Numbered from the stretch's first letter, positions 8,311 to 16,631 are shown. The stretch is DNA of 64,000 nt from JACVRN01 sp036389255 (GCA_036389255.1 DASVQI010000041.1:1-64000); one strand, 5' to 3'. The notes: generated by a model not told the origin, from the letters alone. Numbers and translations are program-made.

Positions 8311-8949
8311 TCACGACCTTGGCGGTTTACAAATATACCGCTGGGATTGCGGATCCCAGAACACATCGCAACTCTTTCTCGTTCCACCCTCATTATATTC
8401 GCTAAGCGTTAAACCGCCACTAGAAGCAAGAATCAGCATCCTCGAAAGATCACGGTTGCGATAGAGCCAATATGGACGATATTCATTACTACCACTCAGA
8501 GAACTAAAGATGACTAAGCCAAACCGCTCCGCATCATTCCTTGTCGTATCCACCGCAATCGCCACTAGATGATCCTTATCGGTATCAAAGCCTCGTTTCC
8601 CCCAAGCATAATTAAAAGGCCGATTGATTTTTTCCCAATCGCTGCCCCATTCTCTTTTTGCGGCATCAGGAAAATTCATATCACTGGCGCGGGCGAGCCG
8701 AAATTGACCGCTTTCTGTAAACTGACGCCAAGCTTGAGCTATACCCTCACGATTGTAATCTAATCCGCAGCAAGTAGGATCAGTGATTTCTGAAGATGTA
8801 GCAGCAGGTTGAGCCTCTGCATTTTTGTTGGCAGAAGCAGGGGAAGCCAGATTTGATTCAGCACCTGACTTGGTACAACTAAATATAGTCAACAAAAGAA
8901 AGCAGAGGCTACTGAATTTAATGAAGTCTTTGAAACCGATAAATTTCAT
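8311..8949 (-). CDS. Lipoprotein of unknown function, integron cassette
   Basis: The product is 212 aa from ATG 8949; a TTG 18 bases upstream gives a longer but less likely form. The N-terminus is a lipoprotein signal ending LLLTIFSC, with Cys as the likely lipidated residue, followed by a low-complexity Ala/Ser/Asn linker of about 35 residues. The mature domain has paired cysteines (TCCG, then KSC and IC near the C-terminus). The family is not recognised. Expected location is the periplasmic face of a membrane. Confidence 0.75.
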   Translation of the reverse strand: MKFIGFKDFIKFSSLCFLLLTIFSCTKSGAESNLASPASANKNAEAQPAATSSEITDPTCCGLDYNREGIAQAWRQFTESGQFRLARASDMNFPDAAKREWGSDWEKINRPFNYAWGKRGFDTDKDHLVAIAVDTTRNDAERFGLVIFSSLSGSNEYRPYWLYRNRDLSRMLILASSGGLTLSEYNEGGTRKSCDVFWDPQSQRYICKPPRS

Positions 8950-8979
8950 AAGTTTATATATGACCAAACACGTTGCAGC

Positions 8980-9061
8980 CTAACGCCCGGCATCACCCGC
9001 GCCCCTATTCAGCGTGCATGAGAGGCAGCGTGATGGGGCGTCGGGTGCATGCCGTTGTTAT
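8980..9061 (-). repeat. attC site 9, divergent short type
   Basis: At 82 bp this is the shortest site. It reads CTAACGCCCGGCATCACCCG to CGGGTGCATGCCGTTGTTATG, so the arms GGCATCACCCG and CGGGTGCATGCC replace the GAATTAACC/GGTTGAATGAG arms of the majority. It closes the hicAB cassette. Only attC 23 shares this type. Confidence 0.88.
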
Positions 9062-9080
9062 GCGGCGCATTCCCGGAGGA

Positions 9081-9467
9081 TTATGCTGCCTTAACAGGTG
9101 CTACCGATGAGGATTTAACTAGCTCAATAGCTTCTAAACATTCAGCCTTGGTTTTATAACGCTCGCTCGAAGTGGCGATTATCCGGCCGTTAGCGGCGAC
9201 CAAATTCCACCACCACTGCCCAGAGGCGTCTCTAAAAATTTGGTAGGTAGCATGCGTCCCAACATATTCAATGCTCGAAGACGGCTCAGGGATCGGCTGG
9301 GCATCTTCGCGCAAACCTTCAAGATGGAACTCAATCGCCTCTTCAATTAGCTTCAATGCTTCTTCTTTCGTTTCGCCCACGGCAACACAGCCCGGCAGGT
9401 CGGGCACATATGCCCCAAAGCTATTCTCACCTTCTTCAATAATCACGGCATAACGCATATTCTTCAT
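9081..9467 (-). CDS. hicB: HicB-family antitoxin fused to a DUF1508-like domain, integron cassette
   Basis: The product is 128 aa. Residues 1-65 are a HicB fold with the typical YAVIIEEGENSFGAYVPDLPG and VAVGETKEEALKLIEEAIEFH motifs, the partly degraded RNase-H fold that neutralises HicA. Residues about 70-120 match the DUF1508/YegP type (YQIFRDASGQWWWNLVAANG, then ERYKTKAECLEAI), replacing the usual C-terminal DNA-binding domain. The gene lies 9 bases downstream of hicA, so the two are co-transcribed. The start is ATG 9467 or the ATG three codons later, which has better spacing to GAGG. It should bind and inhibit HicA; autoregulation through the odd C-terminus is uncertain. Confidence 0.88.
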   Translation of the reverse strand: MKNMRYAVIIEEGENSFGAYVPDLPGCVAVGETKEEALKLIEEAIEFHLEGLREDAQPIPEPSSSIEYVGTHATYQIFRDASGQWWWNLVAANGRIIATSSERYKTKAECLEAIELVKSSSVAPVKAA

Positions 9468-9476
9468 ACCTCACGC

Positions 9477-9662
9477 TTACTTTAATCCTGCCTGCTTCAA
9501 GATGCTGTTGAGCGTTCCCGGAGGTATATCAACGCTCGGCTTACCTGAAACCGTAACTGTTCCCGGTTTGGTGGGATGCTTCAACTGACAGTGGCTACCT
9601 TTCGTTCGCGCCAAATACCATCCATCATCTTCAAGCACTTTGATGACCTCCTTAACCTTCAT
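9477..9662 (-). CDS. hicA: HicA mRNA-interferase toxin, integron cassette
   Basis: The product is 61 aa, the usual length for HicA. It has the double-stranded-RNA-binding-like fold signature: KEVIKVLEDDGWYLARTKGSH with the catalytic His in GSH, then KPGTVTVSG and the C-terminal PPGTLNSILKQAGL helix. HicA cleaves mRNA and stalls growth until HicB binds it. The toxin is encoded first and the antitoxin second, as in the classical hicAB order. The two share one cassette and probably have their own promoter, which would stabilise the array against loss. Confidence 0.93.
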   Translation of the reverse strand: MKVKEVIKVLEDDGWYLARTKGSHCQLKHPTKPGTVTVSGKPSVDIPPGTLNSILKQAGLK

Positions 9663-9702
9663 GGCGGAATAATATGATGAATCTCACATCAGAGGAAGCC
9701 GC

Positions 9703-9802
9703 ATAACGCTCGGATTAACGCGGCCGGAAGAACCTGCGAGAAGCCTTCAATGCCCGCGAATGACATCCACGCTGATTCCGCTCGCGTTGAATGAGTTGTT
9801 AT
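9703..9802 (-). repeat. attC site 10
   Basis: It runs from ATAACGCTCGGATTAACG to GCGTTGAATGAGTTGTTATA. Arms AACGCGGCCGG and CCGCTCGCGTT pair. Confidence 0.92.
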
Positions 9803-10293
9803 ATCGCCCCGGTGTTAGCACCATTCAACTTTAATTCTTTCATTCTTTGCATCAATTCAAGCATGTCGCGTTCTGGAAACGGCTCGCGCCACTGCCTTTC
9901 ATATTCCTCCAAGCTTTGCTTCGATTGCATTTCACGTAAACCTTTCCAGAATGGATGCAGAACATCATATCGGGAGCCGCTAAAAGCAAACCTCTCATCG
10001 CGCACCTTTCCAGCCACAACGGAATCAATAATCTCGTACACCGTGAAATTAACCCGCTCGCCTTCAGACATAAATACGAACTCATGTTCAACTGGCTCAT
10101 CATTCCAACGCACGATAGCTTTAGGATAGCCAGCCAAGATTTCAAGCAGCGCATTCACTAATTCGCTGACGGAATCATAAGGAACGTGCGACGGGAAGAA
10201 CTGATAATGCTGCTCTCCCACGCTCAACGTGACCGTTGTCCAGCCAGCTACAGGAGGGGCAAGATCAGCTTTCAACTTTGAACATTCAGTCAT
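9799..10293 (-). CDS. Unknown soluble protein, integron cassette
   Basis: The product is 164 aa with no signal peptide or membrane segment. The sequence is mixed alpha/beta with charged patches (EEYERQWREPFPERD) and a run of aromatic residues in the first half. I do not recognise the family. The stop codon overlaps attC 10. ATG 10293 lies 27 bases from attC 11 with no evident ribosome binding site, so expression may depend on read-through from upstream cassettes. Confidence 0.72.
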   Translation of the reverse strand: MTECSKLKADLAPPVAGWTTVTLSVGEQHYQFFPSHVPYDSVSELVNALLEILAGYPKAIVRWNDEPVEHEFVFMSEGERVNFTVYEIIDSVVAGKVRDERFAFSGSRYDVLHPFWKGLREMQSKQSLEEYERQWREPFPERDMLELMQRMKELKLNGANTGAI

Positions 10294-10319
10294 AATAGCT
10301 TTCGCAAGTGACTAGCGGT

Positions 10320-10418
10320 ATAATGCCTGAATTAACGCAGCGGGAGATGCCGAACCAAGCACCCAAGTTAACGAATAAAAGCCCGTCTATTTCCGCTCGC
10401 GTTGAATGAGTTGTTAGG
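10320..10418 (-). repeat. attC site 11
   Basis: It begins ATAATGCCTGAATTAACG, a departure from the common TAACGCCCG, and ends GCGTTGAATGAGTTGTTAGG. The arms remain paired. Confidence 0.9.
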
Positions 10419-10424
10419 TGCGCC

Positions 10425-10970
10425 TTAATCTGCAAATTTCACTGTTTCGAATATCATCCGAGATATATACAGTGATCTTGTCCCTCGATTATATGACCTG
10501 ATAATTAGACTACCACGCCCCTTACCCATATTAGGAACAAACAGGATTGTCAAATTATTTAGACTATCAGCATCACTGCATGTGATTACCTCTGCCTTCT
10601 GACCATCAATGAGAAGGCTCTTCAATTCACATTCAGGTTTGTCTGCGTATTCACTTCTGCGGCTCTCATTTTCATCCAAGCTGATACCTAAGACTTCAAG
10701 GTTGAGAGAAGTGTAGTCGCCTTGAAATTGGCCAGGACAAGAATTCGCTGCCTGCACTTTCTTTTCACGAAAGTCAGAAGGAAGATAGAAAGTTACACCA
10801 CAGGATTTAACCTGTTTCCAATCGCGGGGAGGGGCAAAGTTGCGTTCTCGGATAATCTGAGACAGATGAGTATGTACTCTCGTGTGAGTAGAATTGTTCG
10901 CCTGACCGCAGCCCTGCAGGGGAATGAGCAATGATAAAGTTAATAATATTATCGAGATTTTCATTTTCAC
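10425..10970 (-). CDS. Lipoprotein of unknown function, integron cassette
   Basis: The product is 181 aa from GTG 10970 (a TAGG lies 5 bases upstream) or 179 aa from the next ATG. The N-terminal signal ends LLIPLQGC, a lipobox. The mature part has several Cys residues and no recognised domain; a central segment (KSCGVTFYLPSDFREKKV) resembles periplasmic beta-sandwich proteins, but this is weak. It is one of at least four lipoproteins in the array. Confidence 0.74.
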   Translation of the reverse strand: MKMKISIILLTLSLLIPLQGCGQANNSTHTRVHTHLSQIIRERNFAPPRDWKQVKSCGVTFYLPSDFREKKVQAANSCPGQFQGDYTSLNLEVLGISLDENESRRSEYADKPECELKSLLIDGQKAEVITCSDADSLNNLTILFVPNMGKGRGSLIIRSYNRGTRSLYISRMIFETVKFAD

Positions 10971-10986
10971 TAAAACCTACTAGCGC

Positions 10987-11083
10987 CTAATGCCGAATTA
11001 ACCGGGCGCGCATTCAACCCCATTACAGTCAAGTTGTCGATAAAGGCAATGCTATCCTGCGCTCCGGTTGAATGAGTTGTTAG
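10987..11083 (-). repeat. attC site 12
   Basis: It begins CTAATGCCGAATTAACCGG (one base shorter in the outer arm) and ends GGTTGAATGAGTTGTTAGA. Its end overlaps the stop codon of the HEPN gene. Confidence 0.91.
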
Positions 11084-11778
11084 ATGCTGATTTTTTTCCA
11101 ATCATATTCAAGCTTAATTGCGCGCCATGGATATTCCCCCACACGCTTATGTACAAAATCCCGAAGGGTATTACTTGTTATCATTCCTACCCTCGATATA
11201 AAAATACAGTAATCAAGGAAACTTCTTCTTGTCACAGACTTACTTGCCGACACTCTATGGGCGATTGCACCTCTAAGGGTAATCAAATCCCCTAGTTTCT
11301 TTTTAGCCTGATTGTTACTCATATTCTTCCAATGCCAATGAGAACTTGAATTTTTGAATCCAATCAACATTTCAAAAAGGGCATCAACTTGGGCAGAGCG
11401 GGGAGTATTAAAACTACCAATATAGTCTTGAAGTATTCTGCTTTTGTGAGAGGTTAAGACAGTTCTCCACCCAACATCGGCTAATGCCCATACCCCTCTT
11501 TCATCTTTAGAATCCCAAAAGACCTTTGACGACCGAGTCAAAACTTTGGTAGGAAAAACATTCGGCTTGGTAGCATTGGACAGCATGAAATCAAAAGAAT
11601 GTGATGCTAAATCTTCAACAAACGACTCCCAACAAGCAACTAACAGAACAATACCACTCTTATTCAGTACTTCTAGATTACGACGAAATTTTGGCCTGTC
11701 TCTTAAATACCTGTTAATGTCTAACAGACTGTATATTTCAATCATGTTCTTGTTCCATAGCTGATGAATATGTTCCAT
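11080..11778 (-). CDS. HEPN (RiboL-PSP-like) domain protein, putative RNase, integron cassette
   Basis: The product is 232 aa. It has the all-helical HEPN pattern: an early helix VLLVACWESFVEDLASHSF and later the signature R-x4-H in LRGAIAHRV, the catalytic motif of HEPN ribonucleases (Arg and His of RGAIAH). The length and first-helix motif fit the RiboL-PSP-HEPN group, which is common in toxin-antitoxin and phage-defence loci. No antitoxin gene lies in the same cassette. RNase activity is inferred from the conserved motif only. Confidence 0.82.
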   Translation of the reverse strand: MEHIHQLWNKNMIEIYSLLDINRYLRDRPKFRRNLEVLNKSGIVLLVACWESFVEDLASHSFDFMLSNATKPNVFPTKVLTRSSKVFWDSKDERGVWALADVGWRTVLTSHKSRILQDYIGSFNTPRSAQVDALFEMLIGFKNSSSHWHWKNMSNNQAKKKLGDLITLRGAIAHRVSASKSVTRRSFLDYCIFISRVGMITSNTLRDFVHKRVGEYPWRAIKLEYDWKKISI

Positions 11779-11803
11779 TCTCTTTTACCAATCTCGTAAG
11801 CAT

Positions 11804-11901
11804 CTAACGCCCGAATTAACGCGGCGCAGCGAACCGCAGACAGAATGTAGCCTCGCGCATGAAAGCAACACAATTTGCGCTCGCGTTGAATGAGTTGTTA
11901 T
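11804..11901 (-). repeat. attC site 13
   Basis: It runs from CTAACGCCCGAATTAACG to GCGTTGAATGAGTTGTTATG. Arms AACGCGGCGC and GCGCTCGCGTT pair. Confidence 0.93.
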
Positions 11902-11914
11902 GCCTCGCCCTGCA

Positions 11915-12448
11915 TTAGAAATCGAATAGATAGGCAACCATATAGTTTGGATTAGAGAAGCAGAAATCTCTCGATCTTTCAACCTTCCCAATTTGTTCCT
12001 TATCCATGACACTCAAATCATCCATGTGGTTATAGAGTGACTTAATCATTTGGTCAACGTGGTCAGGACGTAGCAAAAGAAAGGTCTCCTCTTCCTGCTC
12101 CGGTAAATAATCAAGACTTGAAATTGAACCTTCAGGATGCCCGTTAAAGATGGCAGAATAGCAGCCCCAGTAATCGAGATATATTTCTTCATCTCCAAGA
12201 GCGAAATCTTGGACAAGGTCTGATTTTAGTGATTCGAACGTATATTCACCGGTAAGTAGCGTTTCAAGCGCATCAGTAATAGAACCGCCATTTTTGTCAA
12301 ACTCATACATTATTGGGTTTAGGACAAATTCCTTTTGCCTCAAGTTGTTAAGGTTTTCTTCCAAGAAATGTGTAAGCGACCCGCGTTTCATTGCTAGGAT
12401 TTTATCGGCAAGTGTTTTGTTGAATAATTTGATGCTATCAGTTCCCAT
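11915..12448 (-). CDS. Unknown acidic protein, integron cassette
   Basis: The product is 177 aa, acidic (many Asp/Glu, for example PEQEEETFLLLRPDHVD), without a signal or membrane segments. The general pattern (small, acidic, soluble, alone in a cassette) resembles immunity proteins, but no motif confirms this. ATG 12448 is 23 bases from attC 14. Confidence 0.7.
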   Translation of the reverse strand: MGTDSIKLFNKTLADKILAMKRGSLTHFLEENLNNLRQKEFVLNPIMYEFDKNGGSITDALETLLTGEYTFESLKSDLVQDFALGDEEIYLDYWGCYSAIFNGHPEGSISSLDYLPEQEEETFLLLRPDHVDQMIKSLYNHMDDLSVMDKEQIGKVERSRDFCFSNPNYMVAYLFDF

Positions 12449-12470
12449 ATCTCACATCTCACAAAGAGGC

Positions 12471-12568
12471 ATAACGCCCGAGTTAACCGGGCGCGGCAAA
12501 CCGCCGATAGAGCCAAGTCTCGCGAATGAAAGTAATGCTATTCGCGCTCCGGTCGAATGAGTTGTTAT
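12471..12568 (-). repeat. attC site 14
   Basis: It begins ATAACGCCCGAGTTAACC and ends GGTCGAATGAGTTGTTATG. There is a one-base difference in each arm relative to the majority. Confidence 0.91.
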
Positions 12569-12591
12569 GCTGCGTGGTCGCACCACCTTTT

Positions 12592-13236
12592 TCACTTCTT
12601 TGTTTTCACTTCCGTAAGGTCTGCGAACTTAACATCCCAAGATTTTCCTACTGACTCTCGAAATTTATGTGCTAGTGACAGAGAGCGTTGCTTCAGTTCT
12701 GTCTGATCGCATTCTTCTGTTCCGTCAAGACACCATCCAAATTTCACCATTTCACTTTCTATTACCGCATCCTCCGGTTTTTTCATTCCAGCATCCTCTA
12801 CAATGGCGAGAGGCCCCCAATACAAATTCCAAAACTTGGCTTCTGCGGCTCGTTTCTCAGAAGGATTGTTTGAGGTCGCAATTGTAGCTGCCGCCTCAGA
12901 AGCGCCAAAATAAAGGGCTAATTGTTTCTCCCAAAAAGGCTTCCGCAACTCTAATTCTTTTGCATCATTAGCGCGTTTCAGTTCGCTTTCATAACTCTGT
13001 AGCCTTACTTTTTGCTCAGTTGCCTGTCTTTCTGTTTCAAGCTGCTGCTGGTGGAAATACTGATAAACACCGAACCAAAACCCTAATACTGCTATTAAAG
13101 CTGTAATTACTGGAATGTATTTCTCTATCCTGTCCGTAAGACCACCTTTGCGTTTCAGTTCTTCGATTTCAAGCTTCAGCTTTTCATTTTCAAGCCTTAT
13201 ATGTTCTGACTCTTTCTCACCATACATTTGGCTCAT
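12592..13236 (-). CDS. Membrane-anchored coiled-coil protein, integron cassette
   Basis: The product is 214 aa. Residues 8-32 form a Glu/Lys-rich coiled coil, residues about 42-62 a single transmembrane helix (VITALIAVLGFWFGVYQYF), residues 66-100 a second coiled coil (QQQLETERQATEQKVRLQS), and the rest is a soluble domain with two cysteines (CLDGTEEC). ATG 13236 has an AAAGGA ribosome binding site 9 bases upstream. Coiled coil-TM-soluble proteins of this kind occur beside defence genes, but no function can be assigned. Confidence 0.76.
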   Translation of the reverse strand: MSQMYGEKESEHIRLENEKLKLEIEELKRKGGLTDRIEKYIPVITALIAVLGFWFGVYQYFHQQQLETERQATEQKVRLQSYESELKRANDAKELELRKPFWEKQLALYFGASEAAATIATSNNPSEKRAAEAKFWNLYWGPLAIVEDAGMKKPEDAVIESEMVKFGWCLDGTEECDQTELKQRSLSLAHKFRESVGKSWDVKFADLTEVKTKK

Positions 13237-13297
13237 ACTCTTTGTCCTTTCTCATTTAGCCTTACAAGTGTAAAGGTTTCTGTGTGTAATGAGCAGC

Positions 13298-13396
13298 ATA
13301 ACGCCCGAATTAACGCGGCGCGACAAGCCGTGATAAGAATATAGCCTCCCGCATGAAGGCAACGCTATTCGCGCTCGCGTTGAATGAGTTGTTAGG
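13298..13396 (-). repeat. attC site 15
   Basis: It runs from ATAACGCCCGAATTAACG to GCGTTGAATGAGTTGTTAGG. Arms AACGCGGCGCG and CGCGCTCGCGTT pair. Confidence 0.93.
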
Positions 13397-13435
13397 CGGC
13401 GCGTTTCATTTCCAAACTGCTAACATTACCTAAGA

Positions 13436-13732
13436 TTAAGTATCGCCAAAAACCGATTTATACCAATAGGCTACTGGAGAGGCAAACCATAATTCATTAT
13501 GAGTATTGCGGAATTGGGCCAAATCAGCCATTGGAATATTGTAACGTTGGAAAAGGGCAAGCAATTTGCGCAGAGAATTATCCGAGATACGTTTTGTTTT
13601 GATTCTAATAATGATTGAGGATCCTTGACCAATGATGTTACTGACTGCCGTGATAGATTGCGCCCATGAAAAGAAAGACGCCTCGTCCTGTAGGGAGTAA
13701 AATTTAACTTTTCGGCATTCAATTTCGACCAT
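13436..13732 (-). CDS. Small unknown protein, integron cassette
   Basis: The product is 98 aa from ATG 13732, only 12 bases inside the cassette; a longer reading that starts within attC 16 is rejected because it would translate the recombination site. The mixed alpha/beta sequence begins MVEIECRKVKFYSLQDEASFF and has a run of Ile (GSSIIIRIKTKRIS). There is no signal peptide. The family is not recognised. Confidence 0.7.
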   Translation of the reverse strand: MVEIECRKVKFYSLQDEASFFSWAQSITAVSNIIGQGSSIIIRIKTKRISDNSLRKLLALFQRYNIPMADLAQFRNTHNELWFASPVAYWYKSVFGDT

Positions 13733-13743
13733 ATTTAAGACGC

Positions 13744-13843
13744 CTAACGCCCGAATTAACCGGGCGCGCACACAACATCGAAACCATTAAAGTTGACGAT
13801 GAAAGACAAGCCAATTCGCGCTCCGGTTGAATGAGTTGTTAGG
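13744..13843 (-). repeat. attC site 16
   Basis: It runs from CTAACGCCCGAATTAACC to GGTTGAATGAGTTGTTAGG. Its inner stem is close in sequence to that of attC 29. Confidence 0.93.
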
Positions 13844-13860
13844 TGCGGCATTGATTTAAT

Positions 13861-14382
13861 TCAATTCGGCAATGGCCCCACAACACTCATTTTCCAATCC
13901 TTGCCAATTAGCCATTGACCTTTAATCTTATTCGTAGCTATTGGCCTGAAATCATCTGAATACGTTTTACCATTATGGCGAAATACGACGTACTGCATCT
14001 TTTCGCCACCGCCACCCAGCTGTAAAACTAAGTCTTGCCACCCATGACTTGATGAACGTAACACTACTAAAGGCGTCCATAATTGGTCATGCTTCCATAA
14101 CAGCCTGTAACCATTCTTCTCCCGCGAGAAGATTAACAGCGGATAACCACCAGTCCCGCCAAAATCCTGTGTCGGAACCCAAACCAATACCTCATAACGT
14201 CCATCCCCATTTAGGTCAGCACGTTTACTGACGAATCTGAGTTCGTTCGTAGGATTCCCCAATTCACGAATTATCGCCTGCCGCAATAAGCGGTCAGTTT
14301 GATTCGCACCTACGAGAGCACTAACACTCGACAGACATGTGAAAGCAATTAAGATAAGAAATCGAATTGCTATAAGTCTCAT
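13861..14382 (-). CDS. Secreted protein with a FG-GAP/VCBS-like motif, integron cassette
   Basis: The product is 173 aa. Residues 1-27 are a signal peptide (LILIAFTCLSSVSALVGA). The mature protein contains ADLNGDGRYEVLVWVP, the calcium-loop motif of FG-GAP/VCBS repeats, followed by beta-rich segments typical of a partial propeller. ATG 14382 follows GGAGTAACTT, a good ribosome binding site. It is likely periplasmic or exported. The secreted protein at 39385-39852 carries a similar motif (GDLNRDGVADLAVLY). Confidence 0.76.
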   Translation of the reverse strand: MRLIAIRFLILIAFTCLSSVSALVGANQTDRLLRQAIIRELGNPTNELRFVSKRADLNGDGRYEVLVWVPTQDFGGTGGYPLLIFSREKNGYRLLWKHDQLWTPLVVLRSSSHGWQDLVLQLGGGGEKMQYVVFRHNGKTYSDDFRPIATNKIKGQWLIGKDWKMSVVGPLPN

Positions 14383-14412
14383 AAGTTACTCCAATTTCAC
14401 AAAAGCGAGCAC

Positions 14413-14517
14413 CTAACGCCCGAATTAACCCGCGCCGAGCGCAGCCATTCAAGCAGCGACGCGAGGAAGCACCATGAAAGAGATGCTATCGAGGCGTCGG
14501 GTTGAATGAGTTGTTAG
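14413..14517 (-). repeat. attC site 17
   Basis: It begins CTAACGCCCGAATTAACCC and ends GGGTTGAATGAGTTGTTAGA. Arms AACCCGCGCC and GGCGTCGGGTT are the CCC/GGG variant. Confidence 0.93.
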
Positions 14518-14533
14518 ATTGCGCCTGTGCGCC

Positions 14534-15413
14534 TCATTCGCCAGCATTCTCATATGCGCTACGCAGAAGATTTGTCAGAAATTCTGAATGTTTTTTTAAT
14601 ATCACCTTTAGATAATCTGATGCGATAACGCCCCCACTTCTTGTCATAATCCATTACATCTAATCCAGCAGCTTCCAGTTTTTCTTCTATCTCATCTGTA
14701 CGTTGAAGACGCGGCTCAAGACGAAGACTGTTTTTCTGTGGACGGAAAATCACGAAATTATTGGGCTGTCCATTTTTAGCCAACCCGATATAGAACTTGT
14801 TGTATTTCAGTTCTACCTCTTCATCAAAGGATTTGATGATTTCAAGCAGTTCATCTGCCATGCTCACCGTCGCCTTAGTTCCACGTCTTTCCAGTCAATA
14901 AGTACGGTCTGTGGCTTCCTGTACCTCTTCATCCTCGTCAACTAGACCAAGAGGCAACTCATCCAGAACGGTCGTGAACACAAGAGAAATTTGCTCGCCA
15001 AATTTGATGGCATTCATTTGCACTACGATGAGCGGAATAAAACCATTGAAAAGACTGACAACGTTGAGAAAGCGGCTGGTTATATCTTCTGCCACGATTA
15101 CAGCACAATGGTCATATTGAGGATAGCGTTTACGTTCAATGTCCCAATACTCAATAGTACGAATGATGTGACTTTCATCTGTTTTACCAAGCTGAACCTC
15201 CACTTCATATCTACGATTCGTCTCTGCATCCTGAAGAAGCAAATCAAGCCGCCCGGCTCTCGGTTGGATACGCTCCTTATCTTTGAGAATGAGGTCGCCA
15301 AGCCCAAGAATAGCCGGGTCATCCGCAATTATCTGCTGTACCCAACGCTCGTTAAAGGTCTGATGTTCTTTTAGCCAAACTCTTTCAGGTTTGATGTAGG
15401 TAAGGTTGCCCAT
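14534..15413 (-). pseudogene. PD-(D/E)XK nuclease-like / DUF5655-type protein, broken by a stop codon and a frameshift
   Basis: Two open segments in the same frame (15413-14895 and 14867-14559) belong to one protein of about 290 aa. The first half has a PD-(D/E)XK-like core (GRLDLLLQDAE, then RYEVEVQLGKTDESH). The second half matches the DUF5655-type tail (FYIGLAKNGQPNNFVIFRP, then WGRYRIRLSKGDIKK). The reading passes through an in-frame TGA at 14895-14897 where a tryptophan codon would fit (TYW). Near 14588 a run of seven A residues shifts the frame; with six A the sequence continues KKHSEFLTNLLRSAYENAGE and stops at 14534. Two independent lesions argue for decay rather than a single sequencing error. 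Confidence 0.8.
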
Positions 15414-15462
15414 GGGAAGTTTATAGACCTATTTGCTCCATGGGTTCAAGAGGCGAAGCAAT

Positions 15463-15559
15463 CTAACGCCCGAATTAACGCGGCGGGAATCAACTGCGAT
15501 ATGGCCAACTTAACGATGACATCCGAGCTGATTCCGCTCGCGTTGAATGAGTTGTTAGG
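15463..15559 (-). repeat. attC site 18
   Basis: It runs from CTAACGCCCGAATTAACG to GCGTTGAATGAGTTGTTAGG. Arms AACGCGGCGGG and CCGCTCGCGTT pair. Confidence 0.93.
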
Positions 15560-15571
15560 CGCATCTATTTA

Positions 15572-15967
15572 TCATTCAAGCCTCAATTCTATGTCGCTAT
15601 GGTTTTCGTCCGTGATTATATCCAGCAACCAATCGAACACTGTAGAACCCTCATCCCGTTTGGCGCGCTCAAGCTGCATTTTGACATGCGCTTTGTTAGA
15701 TGGATGACATCTCTGCAATCTCTTTTCAAGCTGCCTTACGGTCTCATCGTATCCAAGCCGCTCTTTAGACAAATCAGAATTTTTCCATACCAGAATGAAG
15801 CCATCATCAGGCGTTCCAAAGCCACCATACAAAATATCATTGAAGGCATCCAAGTTTCTGCCCCAATCTCCTTTTGCTTCAGGAATCAACTTGTCGTCAA
15901 TCTCATCCCAAAACTCTTCGAGTGTAGAAAAGTTGTTACCATCAATAACATACTCACGCTTGCTCAT
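15572..15967 (-). CDS. Barstar-family RNase inhibitor, integron cassette
   Basis: The product is 131 aa. It has the barstar (barnase inhibitor) pattern: VIDGNNFSTLEEFWDEI at the start, then WGRNLDAFNDILYGGFGTP, with a C-terminal charged helix. Barstar-like proteins bind and block secreted or delivered ribonucleases and serve as immunity proteins. No barnase-like toxin is in the same cassette or near it, so this is an orphan immunity gene. ATG 15967 lies 29 bases from attC 19. Confidence 0.85.
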   Translation of the reverse strand: MSKREYVIDGNNFSTLEEFWDEIDDKLIPEAKGDWGRNLDAFNDILYGGFGTPDDGFILVWKNSDLSKERLGYDETVRQLEKRLQRCHPSNKAHVKMQLERAKRDEGSTVFDWLLDIITDENHSDIELRLE

Positions 15968-15995
15968 GGTTTAATTAATTCAACATCTGATGCGT

Positions 15996-16095
15996 CTAAC
16001 GCCCGAATTAACCCGGCGGGAAGAATCTGACCAAGCATCCAAGTCTTGCGAATGACGTCCAAGCTGATTCCGCTCGCGTTGAATAAGTTGTTAGG
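15996..16095 (-). repeat. attC site 19
   Basis: It begins CTAACGCCCGAATTAACCC and ends GCGTTGAATAAGTTGTTAGG. The AACCC arm faces CGCGTT, so the stem has mismatches, and it has GAATAAG where all others have GAATGAG. It may be a recombinant or drifting site. Confidence 0.9.
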
Positions 16096-16119
16096 CGGCG
16101 CGTTACGCGAAACATAAAA

Positions 16120-16599
16120 TCATTCATAAGCGATTATGTAATCGCCAGAGTCATTGTTTTTAAACTGTGTCTGCGCTTGCCTGCCTTCGAGGAGCATCGT
16201 ACCTTTTGCCCCCGTTATTCTGAGCGCTTCTAAATCAAAACGTAACTCGCTGCTTTCGCTATCATGCCCACTATAATTGAAGGCGTAATCTACTAGCAAA
16301 GCCTCATTCGCAGCTACATTCACCGTAAACGTGCAGGTAAGACCATCGTATTTATATTGATCCTTCGATAGATTTCTCCATTCATGATCTGATTCCTGAA
16401 ATTCTTTGATATGTAGCTTAGCAGGCGGATTTGCGTCAGTATATTTACCGGATGTTTCAGGAGTACAGCGTTTAAGTTTGTATTGCACTTCAATAGCTGT
16501 GCCTGATTGATTAAGTACCACGAAATCCTCTCTTGTGGAACATGCGGAAAATAGAAGGATCAGCGCGAATGAAATAATGAGCACCAGTTGACGTTTCAT
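16120..16599 (-). CDS. Lipoprotein of unknown function, integron cassette
   Basis: The product is 159 aa. The signal ends ILLFSAC (lipobox) after 20 residues. The mature domain is beta-rich with two cysteines (KRCTPE and LTCTF) and no recognised family. ATG 16599 has a GGAG ribosome binding site 9 bases upstream. It is probably anchored in the outer or inner membrane. Confidence 0.75.
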   Translation of the reverse strand: MKRQLVLIISFALILLFSACSTREDFVVLNQSGTAIEVQYKLKRCTPETSGKYTDANPPAKLHIKEFQESDHEWRNLSKDQYKYDGLTCTFTVNVAANEALLVDYAFNYSGHDSESSELRFDLEALRITGAKGTMLLEGRQAQTQFKNNDSGDYIIAYE

Positions 16600-16631
16600 A
16601 TCTTTCTACTCCGTTTGTTACAAGTAGCCAC

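Noticed and set aside
13733..13771. N-terminal extensions of cassette genes that begin inside attC sites (also at 20073-20126, 22508-22561, 23381-23449 and 23895-23966)
   Set aside because: These frames translate conserved attC arms (for example ARLIRALG), which is an artefact; internal ATG codons inside the cassette are used instead.
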